NCBI GenBank assembly: GCA_025617375.2
Contig: JAMYGW020000009.1
Location: 682,001-746,000 of the forward strand
DNA: 64,000 nt
Source: Acarospora socialis
Taxonomy: Eukaryota; Ascomycota; Lecanoromycetes; Acarosporales; Acarosporaceae
Reading direction: 5' to 3'
This document shows positions 58,760 to 64,000 of the stretch, piece after piece (position 1 is the stretch's first letter; every line of letters starts with the position of its first letter). A model generated the notes under the pieces. The model was not told the origin of the DNA. It did no database searches and worked only from the letters and a program-made list of their open reading frames with translations. Made by a program: the position numbers and the translations under genes.

Positions 58760-61700
58760 CATTTTGAATACTGATCTTCAGAAGATCAAGAAGCAAATTA
58801 AGAATCTCACAAGTATTGTATAAAATCTCATTAAAGTTCTCACATTCTTACAAATATACTCAGCAGCAGCAGTCAGTCTTAAAAGTCTTGAAATAAGAGT
58901 TTTATCAATGTTTCAAAGAAAATATCAAAAAATAATGATTAAATCAAAAGCAGAAACAAAAACACAAAGAACAAAAATAGAACAGAATACTGTACAAGAA
59001 ATACAAAAAGAAATAGAAATTTTAGAAATAATGATGACTGCAAGATGTCTGCTCAGTGATGATGTGATTTTTATCTTTGAAAAGAAAAAGAACAAGATAA
59101 TGTGAAAAAAGAAAGATAAAGTTGTACAAGTCTTTGAACTCAAACATCAGAATTAAGCAGTGAGAGTACATCATTATAATTCATGAAATTTAAATCATCT
59201 TCATAAATAACAAGAATCAAGTCAAGACAATAGAGACTCTTTATATACAAAATTCACAACTTAAAAAATAAGTGAAGATTTTACAGATAGAATGATTCAA
59301 AAAAATAATCATATAAAAATATTTTTTTAAATTACTTTACATCAAAATAACAAAAGCTGAACAGACAAACTATTTTCTGCAAAATAATCTTTTTCTTAAC
59401 TCTGAACTTTATGATTGCAAAATTTTCTTTGAGAACTGCATTATTATTTAATGTTTAAAATGTCAGCAGTACAAGAATTACACAATTAAACACTGCAAAA
59501 AAATCATATAATATGACTTCTGTGCAGCATTAAGTCATATAATTGAGAATTACATTAAAAAGAAGAATTCTCTGAAGATCTAATATACATTATGTGAAAA
59601 GAAAAGCAAAAATCACTCTGTATGAGTCAGACATTGTTTAAAAAGAGTAAAGAAAGTGAAGAAAATAAAATAAATTTATTTCATATAATTTACACACTTT
59701 TAAATTTCAATTAAAGATCTTTTTTTCAGAATTCTGCTGAACATATTATTCAGAACATTTTTTCATGAAGATATCAGCTTTACTTTTCAATTTTTAAGTT
59801 CAGTTACAATAGTCAGTAATAATGACTTTCTTTCAGTTCTGAAAAAAAAAAAATTATTTAAGATATTAACAGTTAATTGTATAAATTTCACAATTACAGA
59901 AATACTTTCTCAGTCACAAGCTGATGAATAAGCTATTCATTTTACAATATAATGTGCAAAAAAGCAAGAACAAAATGATGATTTTTCTTCTGATTGACAA
60001 GACAATCTGATTGTATAATATTTTGATAATTCAGAAATTTTGACAAAATTCTTTTACATTAACATTTTACAACTTCAAGATCACTTCTTTTATTTTACAG
60101 CATGATCTGATTTTATAATGAAGTTACTTTTTAATTAACAAAAGACTTGATTTCAGTATCTGATTAGTGAACTTTTTCATTTTTAATTTATATATACTCT
60201 GTCTTTATACAAATAACAGAACTTTCTAAATATACAATATTTATTTGCAGTCTTCAGAAAGTCACATTAACACTGATTATTTTTTTTTTATTTTTCTTCT
60301 ATCAATACTCATACAAAAAAAGAATAAACATATAGTTTTAGAAGACTTCAATCTACATTATTCACTGTGAAGTGAATTCTTCAACTTAAGCATTCACAAC
60401 ATAAAAGAAGTTCTTGCTGAAATGATCACATTGTACAATCTTTCTTTATTGATCACATTAAAAATCTTTACTTAACATATTCAGAGAATCTTCAGCACAA
60501 TAAATTTGATTTTTGTCAGTTAAACTTTTGTAGATTAACTGAAAGAATGTCTTATTAAAAAGAACATGAATTATGACTCAGATTATTTTTCAATCTCAGT
60601 AATTTTCAATTTTAAAATTGTACAAATTACTCAAAGCAAGATGAAATACTAAAAGAAGATTAATCAAGAAGTCATATCAACTGAAACTCAATATCTTCAG
60701 ACAAATTAAAATATATCAACAAGAACTGAGATCATATGATACACAGAGTATTTTGTTAACTTTATTGAGACATTAATCAGCAACTCAGTTTCTATGTACA
60801 AGTTCTTGAATTAAGAAGAAGTCTGATGAACAGATATAATTGATGAGACAGTTAAATAAGAAAAAAGAACAAAATGATAAGCAAGAATGATTCATATGAA
60901 AAAAGTATAAAAGTTAATCAAGATGAAAGACAAAATTAAAAGAAATCTAATTGTAAAAATAAAAATCATACACTTCTGCAATGTGATCAGCAAAATAACA
61001 GATAGAAATGAATTTTGAATTTCAATTAAGATGAGAAAAAAAGATTTAAATTCTGCAGCAACAGTTTTTTTAATTTGTACAACACATAAAGAAGTTCACA
61101 TTCTGAATGAAAAAGCTGAGATTTTTAAGAAAAGATTTTATTTCAAGATAATAATTAATTTTCAAAATATTTTAAATGTCAAAATACTCTGATTTTCACA
61201 GCAAAACAGATTTATTGATTTAAAAATCTTTATTCAATCTATATTCATCTCTGACTCAACTAATGTCAAAAAAATTTCTGTAATTCTTTGTACAAAAGTG
61301 TCTCACAATGCTTCAGAATCAGACAGCATTTCATATTGTTTTTTTAAAATAATAAAACTCAAGTTTATTTAAGCAATAGTTAATCTTATCAATGCAAGCT
61401 AAAAGCTAGACTTTCTTTCTGAGAGATACAAGAAAACTTATATAATAGTGTTATGTAAGTCAGAAAAGTAATTTTACAAAAAAGTTAAATTATGAAGATC
61501 AATTACTTTGCTGAACACAGTGAGAAAAATTATGAAAACTCTGTTAACTATATGAATTAAGCAGACTGCAGAAAACAACAATCTTCTTTTTGAAAGTTAG
61601 ATAAAATGTAAAACAGAATAATTTATAAAAACTGCACTGAATCTATTGATAAGTCAGATTTGTATAATCTGAAACAGTAAAAAACATATTGTTATTCTTC

Positions 61701-63260
61701 TGTCAATGAACATAACAGAAATTTTTGATACAGTGAATTTAACTTAACTTTTGAACAACTTGCAGAAGAGATAAATGTCTTATTAAGTTATATAATGAAT
61801 TCAGAGCTTTCTTCACAATTAAACTATTTTACTGATTATATAAGATCAGAAGACAAGCTGTTTCTTTGTGAAGACTGAAGTTTTACAAGACTTTTCTTTA
61901 TCATTTATTCTTTTTCTATTCTACAATGCAGATCTGTTGAAGTGATGTAATTGATTAAAGAAGAAAATTTTGACAATTAATTTCACTGATGATGTCAACA
62001 TTCTTTTGTATAAACTGTTCACTGAGATTAACTGCATCAAACTGAAAAAAATTCATACAAAATGTGAAAGCTGAATCACACAACATAAAGCTAAATTTGT
62101 CTTTCACAAATACAAGATAATTTACTTCTTCAGAATTAAAATCAAATTTAATATACAGACAGTTATATAAATTCAGAATAATGAATTGATTTCTTTTTTA
62201 AGTGTGAGAATTTTAAAAATTTAATTTGACTCTAAACTCAAATGAATCACTCATATCAAGATTCTTCAAAATAAAATAATCAAACAGACAAAAGCACTAA
62301 TCAGAATAGCAGTGTTTATTTAAAAAACTTTTTTAATATAATCTTGACAAATCTACACAACAGTCATTTGATCAACAATAACTTATAAAGCACATATCTG
62401 ACACACATCTGTCAAGAATCATTACATAAAGAAGATGATCAGTGTAATCAAGATTACTTAGTTCAAATGTCTTCATATGATTGTCAGTACTTATCAGACT
62501 ACTTTAATTAGCACTTTGAAAATTAAAATCTACATTTTTTCTCTTGATCTATATTTAAATGATAAAGTGCAAATCTATACTGTTCATACAAAGAGCACAG
62601 TCTTTACAGAAATAAAAAATAAGATTTGCAGTCTCATTAGAAAAAGAATTAAACAGAAAGTCTGTCAATTCTTGATGACTATGATAGTTATTTATTTCTC
62701 AGTGAAACTGATGAAGAAAATCAGCTTGAAGAAGATTATACAAAATGTATAAACTCAAAAATAATATAACACTAATCAGAAAAAGAAGATCAGAAGATGA
62801 GATCAAATTATTGAATTATTTTTTAAAAAAGTTCTTTAACTTCATCAGAGACTGAGAAAGACTGAAAGTTTAAAACTGATTTAATTTTATACAGAATGTG
62901 TTGACTACAATCATTTTCTTTATAAGATCAAGATTTCTGAAATTTTCTCTGTCAACTACTTATGTAATAAGAAAGCAGAAACTTCACAACATATATTGTT
63001 GACATGTAAAATCAGAAGAAATTCTCAGCTGCTTATCATTCAGAAAGAAAGAAAAAGAGATTTTATATAATTTTTATTTATCAAAGAGCTGACTCATGAG
63101 ACTGTCAAATGAATTGTGTGTGACAGTCATCTAAGTCAGTTTCAGTTTATAATCAGTGTTCTTTATGATTAAGAGTGAAATCACTTATCTTATGTCTTAT
63201 TCACTCAACTTTTGCATTTAATCTACTTTCATACAAGAGACATTATGAGCTTAAATTTTC
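58760..63260 (+). pseudogene. LINE C ORF1/ORF2 relics
   Basis: ORF1 keeps a 65-codon open stretch (58908-59105, KAETKTQRTKIEQNTVQEIQ) and the knuckle region near 59460-59600. ORF2 shows the endonuclease DFNLHYSL near 60350, RT with FTDDVN, and a 91-codon open stretch at 62477-62752 (LDLYLNDKVQIYTVHTKST) past the RT core. Numerous other stops. Confidence 0.8.
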
Positions 63261-63324
63261 ATTCTTGTAAAATTTTCTAAAATATGAACTGAAGAGAAGT
63301 TCTGCTTAGTATAGCTAGTTTAGT

Positions 63325-63465
<141 letters not shown>

Positions 63466-63794
63466 TTTAGATACACATACAGTTTAAAATTAATTCAATT
63501 AAAGACTGCATCAGTGAAATATATTGTACTGAACAAGATTTTTTCTTGATTTAAATCAAACTTCTGATTGTTGAATTCTATATATAGATTAAGTTTAATT
63601 AAGAAGATTTGCAACTTTCTACACTCTTCTTTAAATATCTTGAATATCTGTATCTTAAGTACTTCAGCAACAATTATAAATGTTATTTCTGTTATTAATG
63701 ATGTATTCTGTGTCTGATTCTGAGTCAGTAATGAGATAAAGATGTTTTTTTGTGTATTAAACATCATCATATTATATCACAAGAGTATTCAAAG
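63466..63794 (-). pseudogene. Gypsy G3 fragment, N-terminal Gag
   Basis: The minus frame 63770-63495 reads 91 codons without a stop and ends LQIFLIKLNLYIEFNNQKFD, matching the G2 Gag segment FVTKLNLYIEFNQLKF. It continues the gag of the fragment at 49890-50579 across the LINE block. Between LTR and start lies CTTTGAATACTC, like the G2 CTTTGAACATTC. Confidence 0.82.
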
Positions 63795-64000
63795 TGTAAC
63801 ATTCTGATCTGAGATTTCTCAGATATGTAGAACTAAGAGTTTATGCTTGTGAATATAACAATTTATATGATACAATAGACTCTGAATTTTAATTCTTAAA
63901 TTGTTACTTAAGTTGAATACAGTTAATTTCATAAGAAAATCAACTCTACTATATAGAAATAAACACATCAACATACTCAATGTTTCAATGTTCTGATGTG
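63795..64000 (-). repeat. 5' LTR of gypsy G3, cut by window end
   Basis: It starts TGTAACATTC and aligns with the first about 200 bp of the G2 LTRs, but with more differences, including non-transition changes (for example ATATAACAATTTATATG). It should extend to about 64146. Confidence 0.82.

Overview
The window looks like an AT-rich, repeat-built heterochromatic block from a filamentous ascomycete (Pezizomycotina). I base this on dense LTR and LINE retrotransposons, relics of fungal-type C2H2 and MADS-box genes, and repeat-induced point mutation (RIP)-like C-to-T hypermutation on both strands. CpG is almost absent (I noticed one, at 30570-30571) and CC/GG are very rare, while CA and CT remain common. 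Conserved Trp codons are usually read as TGA and many Arg codons as stops, so almost every coding region is a pseudogene whose frame can still be followed through the stops. I see no intact host gene, tRNA, rRNA or CRISPR array. The genus cannot be fixed from this sequence.

Layout, left to right. 1-2960: 3' part of a Ty3/gypsy chromovirus (G1, plus strand). It has pol with a C-terminal chromodomain, an antisense Zn2Cys6-like ORF, and a 352-bp LTR. 2961-12847: mostly unassigned hypermutated DNA. Within it are a minus-strand C2H2 zinc-finger relic (about 6390-6931), a second minus frame (5690-6278), a minus-strand coiled-coil plus two-finger gene relic (about 11990-12660), and small tandem repeats. 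12848-17670: LINE D (minus). 18309-23782: Copia 1 (plus), with two 211-bp LTRs. 23783-29639: unassigned relics, a 51-bp minisatellite, a MADS-box relic and a 446-bp inverted-repeat element. 29645-31435: a compact LTR element much less mutated than its surroundings, with a perfect 5-bp target duplication. 33184-43526: Copia 2 (plus), split by LINE A (33689-38528).

43530-49889: complete gypsy element G2 (minus) with gag, protease, RT, RNase H, integrase, chromodomain and the same antisense ORF. From 49890 a diverged relative, G3 (minus), appears in two pieces. It is split by LINE B (from 50580), which itself carries a 2,980-bp LTR element (52815-55794) encoding a C2H2 finger plus aspartic protease but no RT that I can see. 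LINE C (to about 63455) follows directly on the tail of LINE B and ends in a 130-bp TAA repeat. G3 gag and LTR resume at 63453 and run off the window.

The elements form a nested stack: G3 <- LINE B <- LINE C and the C2H2/protease element; Copia 2 <- LINE A. The observations I rate highest are the antisense Zn2Cys6-like ORF inside the chromovirus, the two RT-less LTR elements that share a candidate primer-binding site, the CpG/CpC mutational context, and a roughly 1-kb near-identical tract between LINE A and LINE C that suggests gene conversion after mutation.
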